Source: Acidobacteriota bacterium (GTDB taxonomy: Bacteria; Acidobacteriota; Terriglobia; Acidoferrales; 2-02-FULL-67-57). From it: a stretch of DNA of 11,678 nt. The position numbers were made by a program, and so were the translations under genes. Below the pieces are notes generated by a model, which saw only the letters and a program-made list of their open reading frames with translations, was not told where the DNA came from and did no database searches. Where the stretch lies: assembly GCA_016210895.1 (NCBI GenBank), contig JACQTG010000166.1:1-11678 (forward strand). Reading direction: 5' to 3'. The first letter of the stretch is position 1, and the number at the start of each line of letters is the position of its first letter. Of this stretch, positions 5,426 through 11,678 are shown piece after piece.

Positions 5426-8400
5426 ATGAGGGGCCACACCAGTCGGCTTTTTCTGTTTGCGCTTTGTCTATCCTTGACCGTCGCCATTTCCGCCAATGCC
5501 CAACGAATTGACGGCGACCTACGTGGTGAGGTCAAAGACCCTACCGAAGCTGTCGTTCCCGGGGCCAAGGTCACCCTCACTAGCGAGGCCACGGGAATGA
5601 CCCGTGAGGCCAAGACTACGGAGGTCGGCGTTTTCTTCTTTGCCAATTTGCTGCCGGGGAAATACACCTTCACGGTCGAAATGCCCGGCTTCCGCAAGGT
5701 GGTGCGGCGTGGGGTGGAAGTTTTTGCCAACCGTATCTCTGAGGTCATCGTCACGCTGGAGCTCGGCGCTGCGGGCGAAATCGTGGAAGTGACGGCCGGA
5801 GCGGAGCTCGTGCAAACCACCAGCTCAGTTCTAGTGGGTGCTACGTTCAAAGAGGAATTGACCGGAGTCCTGGCCAACGCGGGCTCGCTCACCGGCAGCC
5901 CGCTCAACTTGGCCGTGGTCGCCCCGAACACAACCACCCAGCCGGGTGGTGTGGCTGGCACCGGGGGCGCCATCGGCGGTAACCGTCCCCGGCAGAATAA
6001 CTTCATTGTGGACGGCCTCGACAACAACGATGTCAGCGTCACCGGGCCCATCACCAGTGTCATCGCGGATTCCGTAGAAGAATTCACCTTGCTGACGAAC
6101 CAGTTTACGGCCGAATACGGCCACTCTACCGCCGGCCAGTTCATCGTCACCACCCGCAGCGGCACCAATGAACTCCATGGCCGCGCCTGGTGGTACAACC
6201 AGAATCGCGACCGCAACTCTCTCGATCACCTCACGCGAGCGGTTACGCCGCCGGGCGAGAAAAAGCCCCGCTACGATTGGAACCGCTTTGGCGGGCAGTT
6301 CGGCGGCCCAATCATGAAAGATAAATGGTTCGCCTTCGGAGCTTACGAGTACCGCGACCTCAACCTGGCCGCTACGCCCGGCGCTGTCATCTTCGTCCCC
6401 ACCCAGGGCGGAATGAGCACCTTGCAGAGTTTGGCGGCGAATCCCGCCAGCGGCGTCAGCCCGAACATTGTCGAGATCTTTTCCAGTTACGTGCCCACCG
6501 CAGCTACCCAAACCGCCACCACTAGCGTTTGCGACGAGAGCTTGCCGCCGTTGGGGCCTGAAAGCTTGTGCTACCCCTTCGCCGCTCCGGTCACGATCGG
6601 GCTGGGGCAGTTCTCTGCCTCCACGCCCAACTTCGACCGGGAGCATATCTTCCTGGTTACGAGTGACGTGGTCACGGCGCGCTTCCGCCATAGCACTCGC
6701 TTCCAATACAGCCGCGAGCGTGCGCCGTCGGCAGGCGACCTGCCGGTGCCGGCGTTCAACAGCTCGATCATGTTCGATACGCGCCGCGCCACCTACAGCA
6801 ACGTCTTTGCCGTCAATCCCAGCGTGGTCAACGAGTTTCGTGTCGGCTACCTGTGGACGCGAGCCGACTATCCCGTGCCCCCGCTCACCGCCCCGGCTGG
6901 CACCGACGTGTTCGCCAACTATGAGCTGAACGACATGAGCTTGTTTATCGGCCCCTCCAGCAACTTCCCCCAGAGCGGCGGCGACAGCAACTGGAACATC
7001 GTCGACCAGATCAGTTGGATCCGCGGCGCTCATGCCTTCAAGGCGGGCGCCGACGTCCGGGTCTTGATCAGTTTCTCCGACTTTCTGCCCCGAGCGCGCG
7101 GGGAGTATCTCTACGTCCCTGTGGCTGGCGTCTCGGAGAGCGACCTGGATGCATTCGTGCGCGACACTTTCCCCGTCGGTGTGGCCCTGCGCGGGGTGGG
7201 CAACGGCTTCTTTGCCCAGGACCGCACCGCCTTCTACTGGTTCATCCAAGATACGTGGAAAGTCAGCCGGCGCCTGACGCTTGACCTCGGCCTCCGCTAC
7301 GAGTTCACCGAGCCCGCCCGCGACTCCGCCTTCCAGGACTTGAACGCAATTGCCAATGTCTCCTCCTTTTCCAGCGACCCGGTCTTCGCCAGCCTGAACC
7401 CGATTCACCAGAACCTGCTCAGAACCTACCTGAACGACCAGCTCATCTTCCGCAAGCCCCGTTCGGACAAGAACAACTGGGCCCCGCGCGTTGGCTTCGC
7501 CTGGGACATCTTCGGTGATGGCAAGACGGCTCTGCGCGGGGGTGCCAGCATTGGCTATGACGTCATCTTCGGCAACCTACCGCTGTTGCAGCTGCCTCCG
7601 CAATTGCAGTCCGAAATCGATGAAACCGGAGCCTGTGCCGTTTCGCCCCCTAGTTGGTGCGCGCAACCGCTCTCAACCATCCGCTACTCCAACATCGGTT
7701 TCCTTGAAGCCGGCGCCTTTCCGCCGGTTCTCCCGCCCTTCCCCGCGGGCGCGGCCGGCCAAGCCCTGGCCCGCCTGTTCACCGGAGGCTACGTCTACGA
7801 TGACCGCATGCCGGAGACCTACACTTGGTCGCTCGCCTTGCAGCGAGAATTGTTCAAGGATTGGTCGGTGGAGGCCCGCTACGTCGGAACCCACGCCATC
7901 AACCTGCCCATGCAGGTTCGCTTCAACGCTGGGATTCCCATCGTAGGTCGCCTGCCGGTGTTCATGACCCAGACGGCAGCCTCAGCGACCGACTTCACCG
8001 GGCAACCCACGCTGGCCAGTCTCTTGGCGCAGACGGGTCCGGTCTGTGGGTTCGACCGCTGTGGCCTGCTTGACCCGTTTGGTTTTGGGGGCGCGGTCAC
8101 CGCCTTTGCCCCCGTCGGTCGGTCGAGCTATCACGGGGGTTCCGTCAAGGTGGAGCGCCGCTTCGCCCAGGGCTTGTTGCTGAAGTCCAGCTACACCTGG
8201 AGTAAGACAATTGACGTGGGCGAGAACGAGCTGTTCACCAGCTTCCTCAACCCGCGCCGGCCCAAGGAACATTTCGATCTCGAGGCCAACCGTGGCCTCT
8301 CCGCCCTCCAGCGCCAGCACAAGTTCGTCATCTCGTGGGTCTATGACCTGCCCAGCTACAAGGGTGACAACGTCGGCCTGCGCCGCCTGCTCGAAGGCTG

Positions 8401-8980
8401 GCAGGTCAGCGGCAGCTACATCGCCGAAAGCGGACAGCCCGTCAGCATCCTTTCGCTCCGCGACGTCAATGGCGACTTCGACACCGCCGGCGACGGCGTC
8501 TACTTCAACCCGGCCGGGACTCTCAACACCGGCACCGATTCCACCACCGTGTGCTGGGATGGTTCTGCAGTCAGCTTCGGCTGCAGCCTATCAAGCCAGA
8601 TCGTAGGCTATGTAGCCAACGACGCGAATGCCCAGTACGTGCGCGGGCGCCTGCTCATGGAGACGAACCTGGGCCGCAACACCTTCATCTCCCCCGGCAT
8701 CAACAACTGGAATCTAGAGTTCTCCAAGCGAACCCAGTTCTGGCCTGGCCGGGAAGAACGAGTCTTGCTCTTCACCGCCCAACTCATCAATGCGTTCAAT
8801 CATCCCTCACCCATCGTCGGCAATGGCAGCGTCTTTGGCACCTATGCCGCCGCCACCACCAACACCGGCTATGTGACCCCGGGTGCCCCGAGCTTCCTAC
8901 AGGAAACGAGCTTCAGCGGCGGGCTCGGTAATGCACCCTTCCAGCGCCTGATTCAGTTCGGTTTGAAGCTGATCTTCTAG
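5426..8980 (+). CDS. TonB-dependent receptor-like outer-membrane protein with N-terminal carboxypeptidase-regulatory domain (Oar-like)
   Basis: The 1184-residue protein begins with a signal peptide: basic start, hydrophobic core 'LFLFALCLSLTVAI', and a predicted cut after 'ANA' at about residue 25. Residues 28-117 form a carboxypeptidase-regulatory-like beta-sandwich ('LRGEVKDPTEAVVPGAKVTL', 'LLPGKYTFTVEMPGFRKV'). A plug-like region follows (about 120-245), with 'NNFIVDGLDNNDV' and 'NQFTAEYGHSTAGQF', then 'TRSGTNELHG' leads into a long beta-barrel ending in Phe ('IQFGLKLIF'), as outer-membrane barrels do. The layout is typical of the large receptors expanded in acidobacteria; their ligands, often assumed to be glycans or peptides, are unknown. 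After the signal peptide there are exactly eight Cys, in four close pairs (369/382, 737/745, 874/879, 1043/1053). GGGGGA (5412-5417) serves as ribosome binding site. No classical TonB box was recognised. Confidence 0.92.
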   Translation: MRGHTSRLFLFALCLSLTVAISANAQRIDGDLRGEVKDPTEAVVPGAKVTLTSEATGMTREAKTTEVGVFFFANLLPGKYTFTVEMPGFRKVVRRGVEVFANRISEVIVTLELGAAGEIVEVTAGAELVQTTSSVLVGATFKEELTGVLANAGSLTGSPLNLAVVAPNTTTQPGGVAGTGGAIGGNRPRQNNFIVDGLDNNDVSVTGPITSVIADSVEEFTLLTNQFTAEYGHSTAGQFIVTTRSGTNELHGRAWWYNQNRDRNSLDHLTRAVTPPGEKKPRYDWNRFGGQFGGPIMKDKWFAFGAYEYRDLNLAATPGAVIFVPTQGGMSTLQSLAANPASGVSPNIVEIFSSYVPTAATQTATTSVCDESLPPLGPESLCYPFAAPVTIGLGQFSASTPNFDREHIFLVTSDVVTARFRHSTRFQYSRERAPSAGDLPVPAFNSSIMFDTRRATYSNVFAVNPSVVNEFRVGYLWTRADYPVPPLTAPAGTDVFANYELNDMSLFIGPSSNFPQSGGDSNWNIVDQISWIRGAHAFKAGADVRVLISFSDFLPRARGEYLYVPVAGVSESDLDAFVRDTFPVGVALRGVGNGFFAQDRTAFYWFIQDTWKVSRRLTLDLGLRYEFTEPARDSAFQDLNAIANVSSFSSDPVFASLNPIHQNLLRTYLNDQLIFRKPRSDKNNWAPRVGFAWDIFGDGKTALRGGASIGYDVIFGNLPLLQLPPQLQSEIDETGACAVSPPSWCAQPLSTIRYSNIGFLEAGAFPPVLPPFPAGAAGQALARLFTGGYVYDDRMPETYTWSLALQRELFKDWSVEARYVGTHAINLPMQVRFNAGIPIVGRLPVFMTQTAASATDFTGQPTLASLLAQTGPVCGFDRCGLLDPFGFGGAVTAFAPVGRSSYHGGSVKVERRFAQGLLLKSSYTWSKTIDVGENELFTSFLNPRRPKEHFDLEANRGLSALQRQHKFVISWVYDLPSYKGDNVGLRRLLEGWQVSGSYIAESGQPVSILSLRDVNGDFDTAGDGVYFNPAGTLNTGTDSTTVCWDGSAVSFGCSLSSQIVGYVANDANAQYVRGRLLMETNLGRNTFISPGINNWNLEFSKRTQFWPGREERVLLFTAQLINAFNHPSPIVGNGSVFGTYAAATTNTGYVTPGAPSFLQETSFSGGLGNAPFQRLIQFGLKLIF

Positions 8981-8995
8981 AAAGGACACTCTTAC

Positions 8996-9027
8996 AGGGC
9001 CGGAGGACTGACAGGTTCTTCGGCCCT
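8996..9027 (+). terminator. Intrinsic terminator after the TonB-type receptor
   Basis: A 13-bp stem (8996-9008 with 9015-9027, including two G-T pairs) closes a 6-nt loop TGACAG and is followed directly by TTTCCCCTT. It starts 15 nt after the receptor stop. Stem strength and pyrimidine tail fit rho-independent termination on the plus strand. On the minus strand the tail is not T-rich. No gene is seen in the rest of 9028-9104. Confidence 0.75.
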
Positions 9028-9104
9028 TTCCCCTTAGGAGTCGTCCTCGACTGATGGGCCTTTTCCGCGAAGGCTGGGAAAAAGGGACGCTCTTCCTTTA
9101 CCTC

Positions 9105-9281
9105 TTATCGGCGGACGCGCCGCCGCACTGCGCGACGCGCTCGCCGGGTGGCGCGACGAATGCGCTTGCGCGCTTTGGCCGCGCGCTTCCGTGCACGCCG
9201 CGCCGTGCGCTCGGCTCGCCCGACAGTGCGGCCGATGGCCTCCGCTACTTTCTCCAGCTTGCTCCCTTTTCTCCTTGCCAT
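9105..9281 (-). CDS. Small arginine-rich, histone/protamine-like basic protein
   Basis: The 58-residue product starts 'MARRKGSKLEKVAEAIGRTV' and ends in an almost unbroken run of Arg, Lys and Ala ('RRATRRARRAVRRRVRR'). About 28 of 58 residues are Lys or Arg and only three are acidic, all in the first 24. Residues 8-35 could form an amphipathic helix. This composition suggests binding to DNA or RNA, like small histone H1-like or nucleoid proteins; no family domain is recognised. The ATG at 9281 is preceded by GGAGGT 6 nt upstream (9288-9293) and by a good promoter whose start site lies near 9312. A longer in-frame start at 9335 would lie upstream of that start site and is rejected. A nearly matching ORF on the opposite strand is a shadow of the Arg codons. 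Confidence 0.72.
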   Translation of the reverse strand: MARRKGSKLEKVAEAIGRTVGRAERTARRARKRAAKARKRIRRATRRARRAVRRRVRR

Positions 9282-9318
9282 CCTCCTACCTCCGCTTTCG
9301 CGTCCAATGTGCGCGCCC

Positions 9319-9347
9319 ATCATAGTCCGAGCCACCCGCCCTGTCGA
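9319..9347 (-). promoter_or_regulatory. Sigma70-like promoter for the basic protein
   Basis: On the minus strand TCGACA (9342-9347), a 17-nt spacer and TATGAT (9319-9324) match the consensus in five of six bases each. Transcription would begin near 9312, leaving a leader of about 30 nt to the ATG at 9281. Confidence 0.65.
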
Positions 9348-9379
9348 GTTGTCGTTCTCCTCGCTGCGCGTGCACTCTC

Positions 9380-9408
9380 TTGCGCCGGCTCGATGTCCTC
9401 GGTACTAT
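9380..9408 (+). promoter_or_regulatory. Putative promoter for the Cys-rich unknown gene
   Basis: TTGCGC (9380-9385), a 17-nt spacer and TACTAT (9403-9408) lie about 60 nt before the ATG at 9469. The 187-nt divergent gap thus carries outward promoters on both strands. Moderate match by eye. Confidence 0.4.
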
Positions 9409-9468
9409 TCTGTGGCTGTGAAGGAGCCCAGGGAAAAACCCTTTCGCCTGACTCAACATCCACCAAGT

Positions 9469-9936
9469 ATGAGCGAGCCACGTGCGCCAAGACCCGCCCA
9501 ACCCCAACACTGCGAACATGGCCTGCCACTGCTGCGCCGTGCCGACGAGCGGCTGTGCGCGCTGGAGTACTTGAACCGCTTCGTCGCTCCCATGCGAATT
9601 GAGCGCGTGCGTCGCTCCGGCCACCGCCTCTATCTCGTCTTCGACAGCGGTGACCGCCTGGAATGCTGCTGCGAGAGTTGCGGCGAAAGCCACGGCGACG
9701 ACCAGGGCTTTGTCGAGGAAATCAAGCAGATGACGCTCGGGCGGCGGGCCTTGCGCTTCCGGCTGGATGGCGAAGGCGGCAACCTGGTGGTGTGGTTCGC
9801 GCGTGGCGACCACTTGCATTTGCACCGTAACGCTCTGGCGCGCTTTCGCCCTTACCGTACCAGCTCCCGCGCACCGCGGCAGTTGCGGCCGCGACACACC
9901 GCGCCCCCGGAGTCCTCCCCCGCGCCCGAGGACTAG
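9469..9936 (+). CDS. Hypothetical protein with CCCxxC cysteine cluster
   Basis: I do not recognise this 155-residue protein. It has a Pro-rich N-terminus with 'CEHGLPLL' (Cys15) and Cys30, a central segment 'RVRRSGHRLYLVFDSGDRLE' followed by 'CCCESCGES' (Cys66, 67, 68, 71), then 'LVVWFARGDHLHLHR' and a Pro/Arg-rich tail. The central part alternates like short beta-strands. Six Cys and several His could bind a metal, but the spacing matches no zinc-finger class I know. The start is uncertain: the frame is open upstream to 9148, but the ATG at 9469 begins just before the Pro-rich segment and follows a promoter-like element; a GTG at 9418 is the alternative. No Shine-Dalgarno is evident at 9469. 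Its TAG shares CTAG with the stop of the convergent PilZ gene. Confidence 0.6.
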   Translation: MSEPRAPRPAQPQHCEHGLPLLRRADERLCALEYLNRFVAPMRIERVRRSGHRLYLVFDSGDRLECCCESCGESHGDDQGFVEEIKQMTLGRRALRFRLDGEGGNLVVWFARGDHLHLHRNALARFRPYRTSSRAPRQLRPRHTAPPESSPAPED

Positions 9937-10310
9937 GCTTCCGTTTCGCTGACGAAGACCTCGATCTGCTGGCGCAAGTTTGCGGGGAGCTCTACAAAAC
10001 GCAACCCCATCCCCACGTCCGCAACACAGTAGGCGACCACCGCACGCGCCTCAAGAATCTCACCCTCCGGCTTGAGCTTGAACCGCAAGACGAGCTCAGT
10101 TCCCTTCTCGGCTAGGGTCTCGCTCTCGATGAAGATTCCGCCGGCACTGATGTTCTTCGAATAGCCCACCAGCGTGCGGCCGCCCACTACGGTGCGGATT
10201 TGCGTGACCAGCGACACCCGCTTCCATGCCCGCCGGTCGGCTCCCTGGGTGTGCTCCGTTTCAATCCCGCTCAAGAGATGTGGTGCAGGCGATAGGTCTT
10301 CTGGGTCCAT
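9933..10310 (-). CDS. PilZ-domain protein (probable c-di-GMP receptor)
   Basis: This 125-residue, single-domain PilZ protein contains both c-di-GMP contact motifs: R-x-x-x-R in 'RAWKR' (27-31) and N-x-S-x-x-G in 'NISAGG' (53-58). A late 'GMGLRFVEL' strand follows, as in the family. PilZ domains read the second messenger and act on motility, exopolysaccharide or adhesion; the target here is unknown. An in-frame GTG at 10382 would lie upstream of the predicted transcription start near 10340, so I chose the ATG at 10310 (weak Shine-Dalgarno). The stop overlaps the stop of the convergent gene by 3 nt. It has its own promoter and is separated from the upstream PilZ gene by a terminator. Confidence 0.88.
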   Translation of the reverse strand: MDPEDLSPAPHLLSGIETEHTQGADRRAWKRVSLVTQIRTVVGGRTLVGYSKNISAGGIFIESETLAEKGTELVLRFKLKPEGEILEARAVVAYCVADVGMGLRFVELPANLRQQIEVFVSETEA

Positions 10311-10346
10311 GTGGGTCTCAAGTTGGAGCGGCGGCGACGCGGGCGC

Positions 10347-10376
10347 ATCATACTCAAATCCGTCCGAGACTGACAA
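10347..10376 (-). promoter_or_regulatory. Sigma70-like promoter for the first PilZ gene
   Basis: On the minus strand TTGTCA (10371-10376), an 18-nt spacer and TATGAT (10347-10352) give a good sigma70 match. Transcription would begin near 10340, which decides the ATG at 10310 as the start. Confidence 0.6.
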
Positions 10377-10390
10377 TCGCACAAAAGTAA

Positions 10391-10441
10391 AACGGGTCGG
10401 GGATATTTCCGGGGGAGGGCGTACCCGGTCCCCGACCCGTT
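10391..10441 (-). terminator. Long hairpin terminator of the second PilZ gene
   Basis: AACGGGTCGGGGA (10391-10403) and its exact reverse complement at 10429-10441 form a perfect 13-bp stem; an inner CCGGG/CCCGG (10409-10413, 10424-10428) can extend it. Read on the minus strand, the stem runs into TTTTACTTTTG. It lies 42 nt downstream of the second PilZ stop and just before the promoter of the first PilZ gene, insulating the two. Confidence 0.7.
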
Positions 10442-10482
10442 CCTACCCACCTCCATCGCCTGTGGGCAAGACACTTTCGTGG

Positions 10483-10821
10483 CTAGGTCGCCGAGGGGTC
10501 GTCCTCGGGCCGACACCAGTCCAATCGCTGCAAGGCCACGGCCACGCCTTGCCGATCGCGCGATTGCGCTTCCACGCGCACTACGCGGCCCGAGCCAGAC
10601 AAACAAGCGGTCTCGCCGTCCGCAACCGGTAGCCACACGAAAATCTCGACGCACTGGCCCGCTGCCAGCGACCGCTCGCGGGCGAGCAACAACACACCGC
10701 TGGAGCTCAAATTCACTGTTTCCCCGGATTCGACCGCGGCCGCAGCAGCTAGCTGTTGCCGCCAGGCGGCTTGGAGTCGGAGCGGAAACCGTTGGCTAGC
10801 GCGTCGTTCCATCTGCATCAT
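10483..10821 (-). CDS. PilZ-domain protein, second copy (probable c-di-GMP receptor)
   Basis: From the ATG at 10821 this gives 112 residues. 'RASQR' (7-11) is the R-x-x-x-R motif and 'NLSSSG' (37-42) the N-x-S-x-x-G motif of c-di-GMP-binding PilZ domains; 'GVAVAL' is the later conserved strand. It is too different from the adjacent PilZ protein to be a recent tandem duplicate. The start is uncertain: TTG at 10848 and ATGs at 10818 and 10812 are in frame, and none has a strong ribosome binding site. A perfect TTGACA at 10850-10855 (minus strand) has no matching -10 at the right distance. The output target is unknown. Confidence 0.83.
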   Translation of the reverse strand: MMQMERRASQRFPLRLQAAWRQQLAAAAAVESGETVNLSSSGVLLLARERSLAAGQCVEIFVWLPVADGETACLSGSGRVVRVEAQSRDRQGVAVALQRLDWCRPEDDPSAT

Positions 10822-10939
10822 CCCACGTTGGGGTTTGGGGTCGTTCAATTGTCAAGCGCAGTGTAGGGGGAGGGTCGGAGGGGGAACAATAGCCCGGAAG
10901 CTACATTCTGGCTGGTACTAAAGTACTACGCCAAAAGTC

Positions 10940-11605
10940 CTACTCGGTCCGGATGAGGTGATGGTGGAGGGCGTAGAGGGCAAGCTCCAGGCGGTCAGAG
11001 ACTCCGAGCTTGTCGAAGATGTTGTGCAAGTGGTTCTTGACCGTCTGCTCGCTGATGAACAGTTTCTCGGCAATTTCCTTGTTGCGGAGGCCCTGGGCAA
11101 CGAGCTGGACGACCTCGCGTTCGCGGTCGCTGAGCAAGGGCTTGTCCCGGCCGGAAAGGCTGCCCGGGCCTTCGGCCATGGCTTTCATCACCCCGGCCGT
11201 GACCCGCTGGTCAATCCACACCTCGCCCCGCTGCACCTTGCGGATACCCTCCACCAGCAACTCGCTCGGGGCCTGCTTGAGAATAATGCCCCGCGCGCCC
11301 CGGCGCACCGCCTCGACAAAGTCCCGCTCGTCCTCCGAAGCCGTCAGCACCACCACCTTGGCGGAGGCGTTCGGGCCGGCCAGCTCGGACAAAACCTCCA
11401 GCCCGTCTTTTTCCGGCATGCGCAAGTCGAGGACAATCACATCCGGCTTGACCTTCTGCCAGAGCTCCACGCATTCGATGCCCGTGCGGGCCTCGCCCAC
11501 AACCGTGATGTCGTCTTCCGCTTCCAGCAGCTTGCGCAAGCCTTCGCGGAAGATGGTGTGGTCGTCCGCAATCAGCACTCGAATGGAGGAACGTGCTTTG
11601 GCCAT
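10940..11605 (-). CDS. NarL/FixJ-family response regulator (REC plus LuxR-type HTH)
   Basis: The 221-residue protein is a two-component transcription factor. The receiver domain (about 8-125) has the acidic pair Asp14-Asp15, phospho-acceptor Asp60 in 'VIVLDLRMP', Thr88 in 'VVLTAS' and Lys110 in 'IILKQ'. The C-terminal LuxR/NarL helix-turn-helix (about 153-217) shows 'LSDREREVVQLVAQG' and 'NKEIAEKLFISEQTVKNHL'. Phosphorylation by the adjacent kinase is expected to drive dimerisation and DNA binding; its regulon cannot be told. The ATG at 11605 lies 2 nt after the stop of the kinase gene, so the two are cotranscribed and probably cognate. No clear terminator follows; 10849-10939 holds only a short GTACT/AGTAC repeat. 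Confidence 0.95.
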   Translation of the reverse strand: MAKARSSIRVLIADDHTIFREGLRKLLEAEDDITVVGEARTGIECVELWQKVKPDVIVLDLRMPEKDGLEVLSELAGPNASAKVVVLTASEDERDFVEAVRRGARGIILKQAPSELLVEGIRKVQRGEVWIDQRVTAGVMKAMAEGPGSLSGRDKPLLSDREREVVQLVAQGLRNKEIAEKLFISEQTVKNHLHNIFDKLGVSDRLELALYALHHHLIRTE

Positions 11606-11607
11606 CG

Positions 11608-11678
11608 TCAGCTCAGCGGGATGTCTACCCGCAGGGTCGAGCCACTGCCGGGCGTGGAGTCGATCGTCAGCGTGGCCC
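11608..11678 (-). CDS. Histidine kinase, extreme C-terminus (partial)
   Basis: The frame entering from the window edge ends 'LTIDSTPGSGSTLRVDIPLS' and TGA. The S-x-P-G-x-G-S-x-L-x-V-x-I-P-L pattern is the last strand pair of a GHKL ATPase domain in sensor histidine kinases. With the NarL-type regulator 2 nt downstream, it is probably a NarX/DegS-like kinase. Only 23 residues are visible. Confidence 0.8.
   Translation of the reverse strand, partial: ATLTIDSTPGSGSTLRVDIPLS

Noticed and set aside
5831..7408. 525-residue open frame antisense to the receptor gene
   Set aside because: It lies wholly within a well-supported gene, has no recognisable domain, and is explained by GC-rich third codon positions in the sense gene.
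9148..9468. N-terminal extension of the Cys-rich unknown protein
   Set aside because: It runs antisense through the basic-protein gene and through both divergent promoters; its Arg/Pro composition is a mirror of that gene.
10850..10855. Perfect TTGACA on the minus strand before the second PilZ gene
   Set aside because: No acceptable -10 is found 16-18 nt downstream, so it was not called as a promoter.

Overview
The window looks like chromosomal DNA from a GC-rich, Gram-negative soil-type bacterium, most likely an acidobacterium. The clues are a very large outer-membrane receptor of the 'carboxypeptidase-regulatory domain plus TonB barrel' type, a VCBS/FG-GAP repeat protein, a YSFGLDD-type HemQ, PilZ proteins and a NarL-type two-component pair. 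The assignment is inferred from gene content and style, not from a marker gene.

Positions 1-3127 (plus strand) hold housekeeping genes: the tail of a VCBS-repeat protein, rdgB (removal of non-canonical purine triphosphates) overlapping it by ATGA, a 66-nt perfect-stem palindrome, hemQ (heme synthesis), nth (endonuclease III), and a 173-residue protein that looks like a divergent dUTPase/dCTP-deaminase-fold protein without the usual catalytic RSS signature. hemQ and nth lie 8 nt apart and probably share the extended -10 promoter before hemQ. Three of these genes concern nucleotide-pool cleaning or base repair. A complete tRNA-Pro(UGG) with encoded CCA follows at 3213-3289.

Positions 3545-4875 hold a probable two-gene unit: a short-chain dehydrogenase and a DUF985-type cupin. 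The 550-nt gap after it is not empty. Its minus strand carries a frameshifted fragment of a PAS domain, the remnant of a sensor protein. Positions 5426-8980 encode the 1184-residue receptor, closed by a strong intrinsic terminator.

From 9000 onward the genes are mostly on the minus strand: a 58-residue, arginine-rich (about 48% Lys/Arg) DNA-binding-like protein divergent from a Cys-rich unknown, two separate PilZ-domain genes (probable c-di-GMP readers), and a NarL/FixJ response regulator preceded 2 nt upstream by the C-terminus of a histidine kinase cut by the window edge. Several sigma70-like promoters with 16-18 nt spacers and two good hairpins could be placed, and two of the promoters decide start codons. 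No CRISPR array, insertion sequence or phage gene was seen.
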